Assembly: GCF_900111315.1 (NCBI RefSeq)
Contig: NZ_FOGU01000004.1
Span: forward strand, 62,001 to 126,000
Direction of reading: 5' to 3'
Source: Tranquillimonas rosea
GTDB lineage: Bacteria > Pseudomonadota > Alphaproteobacteria > Rhodobacterales > Rhodobacteraceae
DNA: 64,000 nt
Shown: piece after piece, positions 17,133-26,695 of the stretch
Layout of the letters: each line of letters opens with the position of its first letter
Numbering within the stretch: the stretch's first letter is position 1
The notes under the pieces: model-generated
What the model was told of the DNA's origin: nothing
The model's input: only the letters and a program-made list of their open reading frames with translations
Database searches by the model: none
Program-made: the position numbers and the translations under genes

Positions 17133-18122
17133 CTACCGTGTCACGTCTACCACGACCCGGCCCCTCAGACGTCCTTCGAGGATCTCGGCGCCCAGTCGCG
17201 GCACGTCTGCCAGGGCCGCCGTCTGGACCATCTCCTCCAGCATGTCGAGCGGAAGCTCCTGCGCGATGCGCCGCCACGCCCGCGCGCGGGCGTCCTGAGG
17301 CTGCATGACGCTGTCGATCCCGAGGAGATTCACCCCCCGCAACAGGAACGGCACGATCTTGGCGGGAAGATCGGTCCCGCCCGTCAGGCCCACCGCCGCC
17401 GCGCCGGCGCCATACTTGAGTTGACCCAGCACGCGGGCCAGCATTGGGCCGCCCACCGCATCGACGCAGCCCGCCCAGGTCTCGGTCTCGAGCGGGCGCT
17501 TGACCGTCTCGGCGATGTCCTCTCGCGGGACGATCCGGCTGGCGCCGAGAGCGATGAGGTACTCGGCATTCTCGGGCCGCCCGGTGACCGCCGCCACCTC
17601 GTAGCCGAGGTTCGCCAGCAGCGCGGTGGCGACCGACCCGACACCGCCCGAGGCACCGGTGACCAGCACCGGCCCCTGCCCCTGACGCAGCCCGTGATCC
17701 TCGAGCGTCATGACAGCCAGCATCGCGGTGAACCCCGCCGTGCCCACCGCCATCGCCTGAAAGGTCGACAGGCCCGAGGGCAGCGGCACCAGCCAGTCCG
17801 CCTTGACGCGGGCCTTCTCGGCAAAGCCGCCCCAATGCGCCTCGCCCACGCGCCACCCGGTCAGGACCACCCGGTCGCCGGGGGAATACCGCGCGTCATC
17901 CGAGGATTCGACCGTCCCGGCAAAGTCGATCCCCGGTACATGGGGATAGCTGCGCACCAGCCCGCCGCCGGGACCGACGCACAGGCCGTCCTTGTAGTTC
18001 ACGGTGGAGTATTCCACCGCCACCGTGACCTCGCCCTCGGGCAAACGATCGGGCGGGATCTCCTGGACGCCCGCCTCGGTGCCGCCGTCCTCCGTCTTGT
18101 CCACGATCAGCGCTCTGAACAT
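17133..18122 (-). CDS. acuI: Acryloyl-CoA reductase AcuI-type (MDR family)
   Basis: A 329-residue medium-chain dehydrogenase/reductase without zinc ligands. It matches the YhdH/AcuI type: YSTVNYKDGLCV, PHVPGIDFAGTVESS, VLTGWRVGEAHWGG, and the NADPH motif VTGASGGVGSVA. AcuI reduces acryloyl-CoA to propionyl-CoA and detoxifies acrylate from DMSP breakdown in marine Rhodobacteraceae. ATG 18122 has GGGAGG upstream. The BCCT gene follows on the same strand; a solute-binding protein gene diverges from it. No dmdA or ddd gene is in the window, so the DMSP link rests on family and neighbourhood. Confidence 0.85.
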   Translation of the reverse strand: MFRALIVDKTEDGGTEAGVQEIPPDRLPEGEVTVAVEYSTVNYKDGLCVGPGGGLVRSYPHVPGIDFAGTVESSDDARYSPGDRVVLTGWRVGEAHWGGFAEKARVKADWLVPLPSGLSTFQAMAVGTAGFTAMLAVMTLEDHGLRQGQGPVLVTGASGGVGSVATALLANLGYEVAAVTGRPENAEYLIALGASRIVPREDIAETVKRPLETETWAGCVDAVGGPMLARVLGQLKYGAGAAAVGLTGGTDLPAKIVPFLLRGVNLLGIDSVMQPQDARARAWRRIAQELPLDMLEEMVQTAALADVPRLGAEILEGRLRGRVVVDVTR

Positions 18123-18275
18123 GCGATGCCTCCCTTGACCAGGGCGGCCGCTCCCCCGCGCCGCCCGCAGGTCAAGGTAACGCGTCCGGCGCGTCCGCCA
18201 AGCCCGCCGACACCCTTGGCAAGGCCTGCAAGCCGCCTTAGCGTTTCGTCTGGTTTCACCCGAGAAAGGACCGCC

Positions 18276-19322
18276 ATGACCGCCCTCGCCCGCCTCCTCG
18301 CAACTTCCGCCGCCTGCTGCCTCGCCACCGCCGCCGCCGCGCAGGACGACAGTCTGCTGGTCTTCGACTATCCCGGCTTCGAGAATCCGGACTTCCACTC
18401 GAACTACGTCGAACAGCACGGCGACAGTCCCGAATTCGCCTACTTCGGGGACGAGGAGGAAGCGTTTCAGAAACTGCGCTCTGGCTTCCGGGCCGATGTC
18501 AGCCATGTCTGCGCCGGCTCGGTGAACAAGTGGATCGAGGCGGGCATCCTCGAGCCGTGGGACACCTCGCGCATCGAGCATTTCGGCGACCTCAACAGCA
18601 ACCTCACCGGCCAGGACGTGACCGACGGCACAGAAGAGGTCTACTTCGTGCCCACCGATTTCGGCTCGACCGCGATCGCCTACAACGCCGACGAGGTCCC
18701 CGAAGAGGACGTCGCCTCGCTCGACATCTTCGCCAACCCCGACTACGCGGGCCGGCTCACTCTGCCCGACAATGTCGACGACGCCTACGCGCTGGCCTAC
18801 CTCGCCACCGGCACGACGAACTGGCAGGATGCCACGGACGAGCAGTTCCAGGCGGCCTCCGACTGGCTGCGCGAGGTGCACCCCAACCTGCGCACCTACT
18901 GGACCGATCCTGCGGAACTCTCGCAGCTTCTCGCCAGCGGCGAAGTACTGGCAGGCTGGGCCTGGAACGAGACGCTGCCGACGATGGCCGAGCAGGGCTT
19001 CCCGATCGGCTTCGCCCGCGAGCCCGAGCAAGGCTCGTCGCTCTGGCTCTGCGGCTACGTCAACCTGCAGGATGGCGAGGGTTCCGAAGAGCGCGCCTAC
19101 GATTTCCTCAACGCCCTGCTCGCCCCCAGCGCGACGCAGCCGCTGCTCGACGCCGGTTACGGCCACTCGAACCAGGCCGCGATGAGCGAGATCGGGGACG
19201 AAGCCCTGACCGAGGTCGGCCTCGGCCCGATCGACGCCCCGGTCCTGGCACAATTGCCGATCGACGGCGAGTTGCGGCAACGGCAATCGGCCGAGTTCGA
19301 GAAGATCAAGGCCGGCTTCTGA
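18276..19322 (+). CDS. Periplasmic solute-binding protein, PotD-like (orphan)
   Basis: A 348-residue secreted protein with a Sec signal peptide (residues 1-22, cleavage after ATAAAA). The mature part resembles the spermidine/putrescine type of ABC solute-binding proteins: LLVFDYPGFENPDF at the start, DFGSTAIAYNADEV and AGWAWNETLPTM in the ligand-binding lobes. ATG 18276 has AGAAAGGA 5 nt upstream. No permease or ATPase gene is nearby: the next gene is convergent ispG and the previous one diverges. The ligand could be a polyamine or other small organic compound. Confidence 0.82.
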   Translation: MTALARLLATSAACCLATAAAAQDDSLLVFDYPGFENPDFHSNYVEQHGDSPEFAYFGDEEEAFQKLRSGFRADVSHVCAGSVNKWIEAGILEPWDTSRIEHFGDLNSNLTGQDVTDGTEEVYFVPTDFGSTAIAYNADEVPEEDVASLDIFANPDYAGRLTLPDNVDDAYALAYLATGTTNWQDATDEQFQAASDWLREVHPNLRTYWTDPAELSQLLASGEVLAGWAWNETLPTMAEQGFPIGFAREPEQGSSLWLCGYVNLQDGEGSEERAYDFLNALLAPSATQPLLDAGYGHSNQAAMSEIGDEALTEVGLGPIDAPVLAQLPIDGELRQRQSAEFEKIKAGF

Positions 19323-19394
19323 AACCGCCCTTCACCCTGCGGAGCGCCTTCGGCGCGCATGACATCTGCGCCGCCCTCCGGGCGGCGCGTTTCC

Positions 19395-19428
19395 GCCTCC
19401 GGCGGAGATATTTGTCGGGCAGAAGAAG
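19395..19428 (+). repeat. Intergenic repeat, copy A
   Basis: A 34-nt unit made of a small hairpin GCCTCCGGCGGAGATATTT, a spacer, then GGGCAGAAGAAG. It is preceded by two more hairpins (GCGCCTTCGGCGCG and CCGCCCTCCGGGCGGCG). It follows the stop of the solute-binding protein gene. Copies B, C and D are at 19542, 29339 and 34072. Confidence 0.8.
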
Positions 19429-19506
19429 ATAAGCGTCTGTTAACACTTTCAGACAATTCTATCCCGGCGGTACAGGCGGAGACGCCGATGACCGCGGCAG
19501 GAGAAG

Positions 19507-19531
19507 GCCCCCGGTCCGGCGGACCGGGGGC
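19507..19531. terminator. Perfect 11-bp hairpin, terminator-like
   Basis: Arms GCCCCCGGTCC and GGACCGGGGGC enclose a 3-nt loop GGC. There is no T-tract on either side, so it is terminator-like rather than a classical intrinsic terminator. It lies between inverted repeat copies A and B at the ends of convergent genes. Confidence 0.55.
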
Positions 19532-19541
19532 TGACCCGCAG

Positions 19542-19574
19542 CTTCTTCTGTCCTGAAATATCTCCGCCGGAGGC
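19542..19574 (-). repeat. Intergenic repeat, copy B (inverted)
   Basis: The minus-strand reading begins GCCTCCGGCGGAGATATTTC and ends ACAGAAGAAG, almost the same as copy A but in the opposite direction, downstream of the ispG stop. Each of the two convergent genes thus has its own copy in its own orientation. Confidence 0.8.
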
Positions 19575-19642
19575 ACCGCCGCGCCAAAGGCGCGGCAAGA
19601 CATCGTATCGCGCCGCAGGCGCGGCCTTTTCGATGCCGCCGG

Positions 19643-20776
19643 TTACTCGGCGGCCTGGTCGGCGGCGTCGCGTTCGGCTTCGATCACGGCGGCGCGCTGT
19701 TCGACTTGTTCGACGATGTGGTCGACCATCTCGTCGTTCGACATCTTGTGGCTCTGCTGGCCTGCAAGATAGACCATGCCGGCGCCGGCGCCGCCGCCGG
19801 TGAAGCCCACATCGGTCATCAGCGCCTCGCCCGGGCCGTTGACGACGCAGCCGATGATCGACAGCGACATCGGCGTCTTGATGTGGGCCAACCGGTCTTC
19901 GAGGACGCGGACGGTCTCGATCACGTCGAAGCCTTGGCGGGCGCAGGACGGGCAGGAGATGATGTTCACGCCGCGGTGGCGCAGGCCGAGAGCCTTGAGG
20001 ATCTCGTAGCCCACGCGCACCTCTTCGACCGGGTCGGCCGAGAGCGAGACGCGCAGCGTGTCGCCGATGCCCATCCACAGGAGATTGCCCAGGCCGAGCG
20101 CCGACTTGATCGTTCCGGACATCAGCCCGCCCGCTTCGGTGATACCGAGGTGGATCGGTGCGTCGGTGGCGTCCGCGATTCCCTGGTAGGCGGCCGCGGC
20201 GAGGAAGACGTCGGACGCCTTCACCGAGATCTTGAACTCGTGAAAGTCGTTGTCCTCGAGGATCTTGATGTGATCGAGCGCGGACTCGACCATCGCCTCG
20301 GGACAGGGTTCGCCGTATTTTTCGAGAAGATCCCGCTCGAGCGAGCCCGCGTTGACGCCGATCCGGATCGAGCAGCCGTGGTCGCGGGCCGCGTCGATGA
20401 CTTCCTTCACGCGTTTGTCGTCGCCGATATTGCCCGGATTGATGCGGAGGCAGGCGGCGCCGGCCTCGGCGGCCTCGATCGCGCGCTTGTAGTGGAAGTG
20501 GATGTCCGCGACGATCGGCACCGGGCTATGGGCGCAGATCTCTCGCAGCGCGCGGGTGGCGTCCTGGTCGGGGGCAGAGACCCGGACGATGTCGGCGCCG
20601 GCTTCGGCGCATTGCTCGATCTGGCGCAGGGTCGCCGCGGCGTCGCCCGAGTCGGTGTTCGTCATCGTCTGGACCGAGATCGGGGCGTCCCCGCCCACGG
20701 CGACGTTCCCGACCATGATCTTGCGGGACTGGCGGCGATAGATGTTGCGCCAGGGACGGACGTGATTGAGCGACAT
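19643..20776 (-). CDS. ispG: 4-hydroxy-3-methylbut-2-enyl diphosphate synthase (flavodoxin/ferredoxin)
   Basis: A 377-residue [4Fe-4S] enzyme of the MEP isoprenoid pathway that converts MEcPP into HMBPP. The N-terminal TIM barrel starts [16 protein letters not shown] with INPGNIG; the C-terminal Fe-S domain has the cysteines in SCPSCAR and [10 protein letters not shown] plus the conserved Glu of that motif. It lies downstream of the RodZ-like gene, a pairing seen in many bacteria. Confidence 0.95.
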   Translation of the reverse strand: MSLNHVRPWRNIYRRQSRKIMVGNVAVGGDAPISVQTMTNTDSGDAAATLRQIEQCAEAGADIVRVSAPDQDATRALREICAHSPVPIVADIHFHYKRAIEAAEAGAACLRINPGNIGDDKRVKEVIDAARDHGCSIRIGVNAGSLERDLLEKYGEPCPEAMVESALDHIKILEDNDFHEFKISVKASDVFLAAAAYQGIADATDAPIHLGITEAGGLMSGTIKSALGLGNLLWMGIGDTLRVSLSADPVEEVRVGYEILKALGLRHRGVNIISCPSCARQGFDVIETVRVLEDRLAHIKTPMSLSIIGCVVNGPGEALMTDVGFTGGGAGAGMVYLAGQQSHKMSNDEMVDHIVEQVEQRAAVIEAERDAADQAAE

Positions 20777-20859
20777 GCGCCGGACCTTCCTCGTCTTGGC
20801 CTCGTCTTGGGCTGATGGCCCCTACCTAGGGACCGCGCGGCGCGGTGGCAACGCCGGGC

Positions 20860-22161
20860 TCACTCCGACGGCGCGTCCGCGTCGTCGCCGGTGCCGAGTT
20901 CCAGCTCGGCCACGTAGGTCTGCAGATCGGAATCGCTGCCGAGATCGGCCACCGAATAGGTGTCCGTCAGCGACGCGGCGGCGAGGCTGAGATCGCTCGT
21001 CACCTGCCCGCTCTGGCCCGCCGGACCGTAGGTCTGGCCGTTCACCGCGAAATAGATCGCCCCGGATTCGCCCGTGCGCAGGGTCGCCGGCTCTTCGGTC
21101 CGGGGCAGTTCGAACCGGTCGCCAGGCTCCATGATCCGCTCGTAGATCACCGAGCCGTCGGCGGAGCGGACGCGCACCCACGAGGGGCGGACGGCCAGCA
21201 TCACGACCTGGGGCGGTGTGTCCTCGACCACCTGGACGCCGCCGTCCTGGTTCAGCGTGCCGTCGGTCAGCATGTCGGGCGTCGCCGCCGCGATGTCCTG
21301 CCGATCGGGCGCCGGGCCGGTCTGCTGGGCCAGCGACGAGCTGGCCGCGGCGAGGCGGCGGCGTTCGCTGGCATCCGACAGCGCGCCCACCGAGGACGGG
21401 TCGAGTGCGGCGATCGGACCGTCGCGCGGCGTCATCACCGGCACGTCCAGCGCTTGCGGGCGGTAGAGGCGGTCGAACATCTCGCCCTCGTCCGCGTCCG
21501 CGTTCAGCCCGGCAACCTCGGTCTCTTCGCCCTCGGGCTGCTGCGGGGCGGCGCCGGCGAGCGGGTCGATGTCCGAGGCGACGCCGGGCGATTGCTCGAC
21601 GGGCACGAACTGGACCTTCTGGACCTCTTTCAGGACCGCGAAGCCGCCGTAGCCGATCAGCCCGATCAGGGCGATCATCACCGCGACCGAACCGATCGCG
21701 CCGGGTTCGATTCCCGACAGCATGCGCTGGCCCGGCGGCGTGTAGCTGATCGAGGGTTCCAGGAACGGGTCGCGTTTCTTGGGACTGTGCGCGGCGCTCT
21801 GGGCGGGCTCGGGACGAGACTGCTTGATCGATGCAGCCTGGGACATGCCGTGCGCCGTCTCGAAATTGCCCTCGCGGCAGAAGGCACGCCACGCCCACTC
21901 GGCATCCAGGCCGAGATAGCGCGAATACGACCGTACGTAGCCCGCGATGAACCCAGGCGTCTCGAAGGCGCTTGGATCGGCGTTCTCGATCGCCGCGATG
22001 TAGGTCGCGCGGATCTTGAGCTCGCGCTGGACGTCGAGCAGCGACTTGCCCAGCGTCGCACGTTCGCCGCGCATGACGTCACCGAGCCGAAGGTCGAAAT
22101 CGTCGAAGCCCTTTGGGCGTTCATCCTCTTCGGCTGCGGGCGTTTTGAAGCGCCCGATCAT
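20860..22161 (-). CDS. RodZ-like HTH protein with DUF4115
   Basis: A 433-residue bitopic membrane protein. The N-terminal cytosolic part holds an HTH_25 domain (GKSLLDVQRELKIRATYIAAIE, residues about 35-110). One membrane helix lies at about residues 175-195 (SVAVMIALIGLIGYGGFAVL). A long acidic, low-complexity periplasmic linker follows, then a C-terminal DUF4115 beta domain (SWVRVRSADGSVIYERIM). This is the RodZ organisation: a cytoskeleton partner of MreB for cell shape. ATG 22161 was preferred to the in-frame ATG 22221. ispG follows 83 bp downstream. Confidence 0.82.
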   Translation of the reverse strand: MIGRFKTPAAEEDERPKGFDDFDLRLGDVMRGERATLGKSLLDVQRELKIRATYIAAIENADPSAFETPGFIAGYVRSYSRYLGLDAEWAWRAFCREGNFETAHGMSQAASIKQSRPEPAQSAAHSPKKRDPFLEPSISYTPPGQRMLSGIEPGAIGSVAVMIALIGLIGYGGFAVLKEVQKVQFVPVEQSPGVASDIDPLAGAAPQQPEGEETEVAGLNADADEGEMFDRLYRPQALDVPVMTPRDGPIAALDPSSVGALSDASERRRLAAASSSLAQQTGPAPDRQDIAAATPDMLTDGTLNQDGGVQVVEDTPPQVVMLAVRPSWVRVRSADGSVIYERIMEPGDRFELPRTEEPATLRTGESGAIYFAVNGQTYGPAGQSGQVTSDLSLAAASLTDTYSVADLGSDSDLQTYVAELELGTGDDADAPSE

Positions 22162-22281
22162 GCTGCCTGCTTTCTGTTCACTGCCGTAAGTCCCCGCAAA
22201 GACTGCGAATCGATACGCCAAACCCTGCCCTGATGTTCCAATACCACAGGGCTAATCCGAATGCACAGATTGAAAGGCGCT

Positions 22282-23505
22282 TCAGGCGGAAAGCTCGGCG
22301 CGATTCAGCGCACAATGCGACCACAAAGCGTCGAGAGCGTGCACCAGCGCATCGATCTCGTCGGGGCCATGCACCGGCGACGGGGTGAATCGCAGCCGCT
22401 CGGTTCCGCGGGGCACCGTGGGGAAGTTGATCGGCTGCACGTAGATGCCGAAATCCTCGAGAAGCATGTCCGACAGCATCTTGCAGTGCACCGGGTCGCC
22501 CACGTGGACGGGCACGATGTGGCTGCCGTGGTCGATCAGCGGCAGGCCCAGGCCCTTGAGCCGCGTCTTGAGGATCTTCGCCTGCGTCTGGTGCCGCTCG
22601 CGCAGGGCGGCGTCGGTCTTGAGATGGGCGACCGAGGCGGCAGCGCCGGCGGCGACCGAGGGCGGCAGCGACGTGGTGAAGATGAAGCCCGGCGCGTAAG
22701 AGCGGATCGCGTCGCACAATTTCGCGTCGGCGGCGATGTAGCCGCCCATCACGCCATAGGCCTTGGCGAGCGTGCCGTTGACGATGTCAATGCGGTGCAT
22801 CAGGCGGTCGCGCTCGGCCACGCCGGCGCCGCGGGGGCCGTACATGCCGACGGCGTGCACTTCGTCCAGGTAGGTCAGCGCGCCGAATTCCTCGGCCAGG
22901 TCGCAGATCTCGTCGATCGGGGCGAAATCGCCGTCCATCGAGTAGATCGACTCGAAGGCAATCAGCTTGGGCGTGCCCTCGGGCTCGGCCTCGAGCAGCT
23001 CGCGCAGATGCGCGAGGTCGTTGTGGCGGAACACCCGCTTGGCGCCGCCGTTGCGGCGGATGCCCTCGATCATGCTGGCGTGGTTCAGCTCGTCCGAGAA
23101 GATCACGAGCCCCGGCAGCAGCTTGGGCAGCGTCGACAGCGTCGCGTCGTTGGCGATGTAGGCCGAGGTGAAGAGCAGCGCGCCCTCCTTGCCGTGCAGG
23201 TCGGCCAGCTCGGATTCGAGACGCTTGTGATAGACGGTGGTGCCGCTGATGTTCCGCGTGCCGCCCGACCCCGCACCGGTGGCGTCGATCGCCTCGTGCA
23301 TCGCCGACAGCACGACCGGGTGCTGCCCCATGCCGAGATAATCGTTGCCGCACCAGACGGTCACCGGGCGTTCGCTGCCATCGGACTTGCGCCAGTTCGC
23401 GTGGGGAAACTGCCCGCGGCGGCGTTCGATGTCGATGAACGTGCGGTACCGGCCCTCGTCATGAAGCCTCTGCAGCGCCGCATCGATCTTGGCCGAATAG
23501 TCCAC
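22282..23505 (-). CDS. hemA: 5-aminolevulinate synthase
   Basis: A 407-residue PLP enzyme that condenses glycine and succinyl-CoA, the first step of tetrapyrrole synthesis by the Shemin (C4) route of alphaproteobacteria. The PLP lysine is in [14 protein letters not shown]; other signatures are [13 protein letters not shown] and [17 protein letters not shown]. Full length. A box close to the FNR consensus lies about 125 bp upstream of the start, which fits oxygen-dependent control known for Rhodobacter hemA. Confidence 0.96.
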   Translation of the reverse strand: MDYSAKIDAALQRLHDEGRYRTFIDIERRRGQFPHANWRKSDGSERPVTVWCGNDYLGMGQHPVVLSAMHEAIDATGAGSGGTRNISGTTVYHKRLESELADLHGKEGALLFTSAYIANDATLSTLPKLLPGLVIFSDELNHASMIEGIRRNGGAKRVFRHNDLAHLRELLEAEPEGTPKLIAFESIYSMDGDFAPIDEICDLAEEFGALTYLDEVHAVGMYGPRGAGVAERDRLMHRIDIVNGTLAKAYGVMGGYIAADAKLCDAIRSYAPGFIFTTSLPPSVAAGAAASVAHLKTDAALRERHQTQAKILKTRLKGLGLPLIDHGSHIVPVHVGDPVHCKMLSDMLLEDFGIYVQPINFPTVPRGTERLRFTPSPVHGPDEIDALVHALDALWSHCALNRAELSA

Positions 23506-23832
23506 GTCTCTTCCTTCCTTCTCGCCCCGGTTCGACCGGGTGTCTCCGTGTGCCGCCGCAAGGCTTTGTTAGTCAAGCCGCGGGGCGGCGACCACGGACG
23601 ATTTGCCGCTCCCCGGACACCGGCGGCAATGATCTGGATCAATCGCCCCGCCGGTCCGGGTGACCCGGCCCCGCCGCGCGGCGCGCGCCGGCGGGCCTCC
23701 GAGTCGGGTACGGACAGCCTATCATTCAATTTTCCGCCGATCACCTAGTGCGCGCGCGGGGTGACTTCCACCGCTACTGGACACCCCCTTGCCGCCTGAT
23801 AGTGTCGCGCCCGAACACCGACAGGAGAGCCC
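23506..23832. other. Divergent promoter region hemA / peptidase
   Basis: A 327-bp region without a credible gene, between divergent hemA (minus) and the M20 peptidase (plus). Apart from the FNR-like box at 23629-23642 it is GC-rich with no other element I can name. Confidence 0.7.
23629..23642. promoter_or_regulatory. FNR/FnrL-like binding box upstream of hemA
   Basis: The sequence aTGATctggATCAA matches the FNR consensus TTGAT-N4-ATCAA at 9 of 10 defined positions. Its centre is about 130 bp upstream of the hemA ATG. Rhodobacter sphaeroides hemA is known to be regulated by FnrL, so the call fits the neighbour. It could also act on the divergent peptidase gene. Confidence 0.7.
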
Positions 23833-25200
23833 ATGTCCCTCAACGCCGTTCTGTCGCGTATCGACGCCGACATCGACACGTCCACCGACCGTCTCAAGGA
23901 TCTGCTGCGCATCCAGTCGATCTCGACCGATCCGGCCTACAAGGCACAGTGCCGCGCCGCCGCCGAATGGCTGGTCGCGCAGCTGACCGAGCTGGGGGCC
24001 GAGGCCTCGATCCGCGAGACGCCGGGGCATCCGATGGTGGTCGGGCACACGAACGGCACCGGGCGGCACGTCCTGTTCTACGGCCACTACGACGTTCAGC
24101 CGGTGGATCCGCTGCACCTGTGGGCGCGCGACCCGTTCGATCCCGCGATCGAGGACGGCGCCGACGGCAAGGTGATCCGCGGCCGCGGCGCGAGCGACGA
24201 CAAGGGCCAGTTGATGACCTTCGTCGAGGCCTGCCGCGCCTGGAAGGCCGAGCGCGGCGACCTGCCCAACGTCACCTTCCTGTTCGAAGGCGAAGAGGAA
24301 TCGGGCTCGCCGTCGCTGGTGCCCTTCCTCAAGGACAACACCGAAGAGCTGAAGGCCGACATCGCGCTGATCTGCGACACCGGCCTGTTTGCCGAGGACA
24401 CGCCCGCCATCGTCACCATGCTGCGCGGCCTCGTGGGCGAGGAGATCACGGTTCACGGCCCCTCGAAGGACCTTCATTCCGGGCTCTACGGCGGCGTGTC
24501 GATGAACCCGATCCGCGTGCTCACCCGGATTCTCGGCGGGCTGCACGACGACGAGGGGCGCGTGCAGGTACCGCATTTCTACGACGCGGTGCCCGAGTTG
24601 CCCGAGCAGCTGCGTGCCCAGTGGGAGGCACTCGGATTCGATGCACACCGTTTCCTCGAGGGCGTCGGGCTCAAGTCCCCCGCGGGCGAGCGCGACCGCA
24701 CCGCGCTCGAGCAGCTGTGGTCCCGCCCCACGGCCGAGATCAACGGCATCTGGGGCGGCTATACCGGCGCGGGCTTCAAGACCGTGCTGCCGGCCGAGGC
24801 GCACGCCAAGGTGTCGTTCCGTCTCGTCGGACAGCAGAACCCGCACGAGATCCGCGAGCACTTCCGCAAGTGGGTCGAGGCGCAGCTGCCCGAAGATTGC
24901 ACCGTCGAGTTCCACGCCCACGGCGCCTCGCCCGCCAGCCAGATGGCGATCGGCGATCCGGCCTTCGAATCCGCCCGCCGGGCGCTGTCGGACGAATGGC
25001 CCCACGACGCGGCCTATGTCGGCGGCGGCGGCTCGATCCCGATCGCCGGCTACTTCAAGACCCATCTCGAGATGGACTCGATGCTGATCGGCTTCGGCAA
25101 GGACGACGACCAGATCCACAGCCCGAACGAGAAATACGACATGAAGAGCTTCCACCGCGGGATTCGCTCCTGGGCCCGCATCCTCGACGCGATCGGCTGA
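23833..25200 (+). CDS. M20 family dipeptidase
   Basis: A 455-residue zinc peptidase of the M20/M25/M40 family. Metal-site motifs are in order: FYGHYDVQPVDP, RGRGASDDKGQ, FLFEGEEESGSPS (catalytic Glu followed by a metal Glu), a metal Asp in ICDTGLF, and a late His (DQIHSPNEKY). A dimerisation (lid) domain occupies about residues 200-370. It likely cleaves dipeptides in the cytosol. A nucleoside hydrolase gene follows after 3 bp, so the two are probably one operon. Confidence 0.92.
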   Translation: MSLNAVLSRIDADIDTSTDRLKDLLRIQSISTDPAYKAQCRAAAEWLVAQLTELGAEASIRETPGHPMVVGHTNGTGRHVLFYGHYDVQPVDPLHLWARDPFDPAIEDGADGKVIRGRGASDDKGQLMTFVEACRAWKAERGDLPNVTFLFEGEEESGSPSLVPFLKDNTEELKADIALICDTGLFAEDTPAIVTMLRGLVGEEITVHGPSKDLHSGLYGGVSMNPIRVLTRILGGLHDDEGRVQVPHFYDAVPELPEQLRAQWEALGFDAHRFLEGVGLKSPAGERDRTALEQLWSRPTAEINGIWGGYTGAGFKTVLPAEAHAKVSFRLVGQQNPHEIREHFRKWVEAQLPEDCTVEFHAHGASPASQMAIGDPAFESARRALSDEWPHDAAYVGGGGSIPIAGYFKTHLEMDSMLIGFGKDDDQIHSPNEKYDMKSFHRGIRSWARILDAIG

Positions 25201-25203
25201 GCG

Positions 25204-26142
25204 ATGGCGCGGAAGATCATCATCGACACCGATCCCGGCCAGGATGACGCCGTCGCCATCCTGCTGGCGCTCGCCTCGCCCGAACTCGACGTGATGGGCA
25301 TCACCGCGGTCGCCGGCAACGTGCCGCTCGACCTGACGGCGAAGAACGCCCGCATCGTCTGTGAGCTGGCCGACCGCACCGACGTGCCCGTTTTCGCCGG
25401 CTGCGACGCGCCGCTGAAGCGCCCGCTCGTCACCGCCGAGCACGTGCACGGACGCACCGGGCTCGACGGGCCGATCCTGCCCGATCCGGCGATGCCGCTG
25501 CAGGACGACCACGCCGTCGACTTCCTGATCGACACGCTGCGGCGCGAGCCCGCGGGCAGCGTCACGCTGTGCCCGCTGGGGCCACTGACGAACATCGCCA
25601 CCGCCCTGACCCGCGCCCCCGACCTCGCCGAAAAGGTGCAGGAAATCGTGCTGATGGGCGGCGCCTATTTCGAGGTCGGCAACATCACCCCGGCGGCCGA
25701 GTTCAACATCTACGTCGATCCCGAGGCGGCCGAGATCGTGTTCCGCGCCGGAGCGCCGCTGACCGTGCTGCCGCTCGACGCCACCCACAAGGCGCTGGTG
25801 ACGACGGCGCGCAACGACGCGTTCCGAAACCTCGGCACGCCCGTGGGCGTTGCCGTGGCCGAGATGACCGACTTCTTCGAGCGCTTCGACAAGGACAAGT
25901 ACGGCAGCGAGGGCGCCCCGCTGCACGACCCCTGCGTGACCGCCTACCTGCTGCGGCCCGACCTGTTCTCGGGCCGCGAGATCAACGTCGAGATCGAGAC
26001 CGTCTCGGACCTGACCCGCGGCATGACCGTGGCCGACTGGTGGGGCGTCACCGACCGCCCCCGCAACGCGCGGTTCATCGGCGACGTGGAACCGGACGGT
26101 TTCTTCGCGCTTCTCACCGACCGGCTCGCCACCTATGCCTGA
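25204..26142 (+). CDS. Nucleoside hydrolase (IunH type)
   Basis: A 312-residue N-ribosylhydrolase that splits nucleosides into base and ribose. The calcium/ribose motif DTDPGQDDA is at residues 7-15, followed by family segments GLDGPILPDP (VHGRTGLDG region) and AEFNIYVDPEAA. Starts 3 bp after the peptidase stop and overlaps the end region of the next frame. Role: salvage of exogenous or recycled nucleosides. Confidence 0.92.
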   Translation: MARKIIIDTDPGQDDAVAILLALASPELDVMGITAVAGNVPLDLTAKNARIVCELADRTDVPVFAGCDAPLKRPLVTAEHVHGRTGLDGPILPDPAMPLQDDHAVDFLIDTLRREPAGSVTLCPLGPLTNIATALTRAPDLAEKVQEIVLMGGAYFEVGNITPAAEFNIYVDPEAAEIVFRAGAPLTVLPLDATHKALVTTARNDAFRNLGTPVGVAVAEMTDFFERFDKDKYGSEGAPLHDPCVTAYLLRPDLFSGREINVEIETVSDLTRGMTVADWWGVTDRPRNARFIGDVEPDGFFALLTDRLATYA

Positions 26143-26170
26143 CACCGCCAGACCGACCCGGAGCCAGACC

Positions 26171-26695
26171 ATGCGCCCCACCCCGCTCGCCCTTGCCGCC
26201 CTTCTCGCCGCCGCGCCCGTGGCCGCGCAGGAGTTCGACGACGCCTACGAGGTGATTGGCACGCTCGAGCTGACGCTCGGCGGCGAGGACCACACGCTCT
26301 ACGCCCTCAACGACACCGAGCGCGACCGCGCCTACGTCACCGCGCAGGACTCGGCGGGCTTCACCATCGTGACGATCAGCGCCGTGGCCGAGGATGACGG
26401 CCGCCCTGCCCGGCCCTTCGCCACCCTGCTCGCCACGCTCGAGGACGGCGCGGTCGCGGACGGCACCGTGTCGGTCGACTGGCGCACCGAGGACCGGGTC
26501 CTCATGGCAAATTCCGACAGCGGCGCACCGGCCGATGTCACCGACTTCTCGCGCGGGGACGACGGCGCGATCACACTGTCCTTCAGCGGAGAGATGCAAC
26601 CGATGGAAAGCGGCGACGACATGGACGCCAGCCCGATCGAGGGCGGCACGCCCGTCGCGGTCGAGGGCACCTTCACGGGCACGCTGCCCCAGTGA
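26171..26695 (+). CDS. Hypothetical secreted protein
   Basis: A 174-residue protein with a Sec signal peptide (PLALAALLAAAPVAAQ). The mature part is acidic and predicted beta-rich; I do not recognise a family. An in-frame ATG at 26135 exists inside the end of the nucleoside hydrolase gene, but ATG 26171 puts the signal peptide at the start and has CGGAG upstream. The stop overlaps the GTG start of the GNAT gene (GTGA). Probably periplasmic. Confidence 0.7.
   Translation: MRPTPLALAALLAAAPVAAQEFDDAYEVIGTLELTLGGEDHTLYALNDTERDRAYVTAQDSAGFTIVTISAVAEDDGRPARPFATLLATLEDGAVADGTVSVDWRTEDRVLMANSDSGAPADVTDFSRGDDGAITLSFSGEMQPMESGDDMDASPIEGGTPVAVEGTFTGTLPQ

Larger units (their letters stand above)
19323..19642. 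other. Hairpin-rich intergenic region between convergent genes
   Basis: This 320-bp stretch separates convergent genes and has no credible frame. It contains several GC-rich hairpins, one perfect 11-bp stem with 3-nt loop at 19507-19531, and two near-identical inverted copies of an intergenic repeat (19395-19428 and 19542-19574). The arrangement suggests bidirectional transcription termination for the solute-binding protein gene and ispG. Confidence 0.7.

Noticed and set aside
16389-18275. Upstream extension of the solute-binding protein frame
   Set aside because: The frame runs antisense through BCCT and acuI; the signal peptide and ribosome binding site at 18276 define the start.
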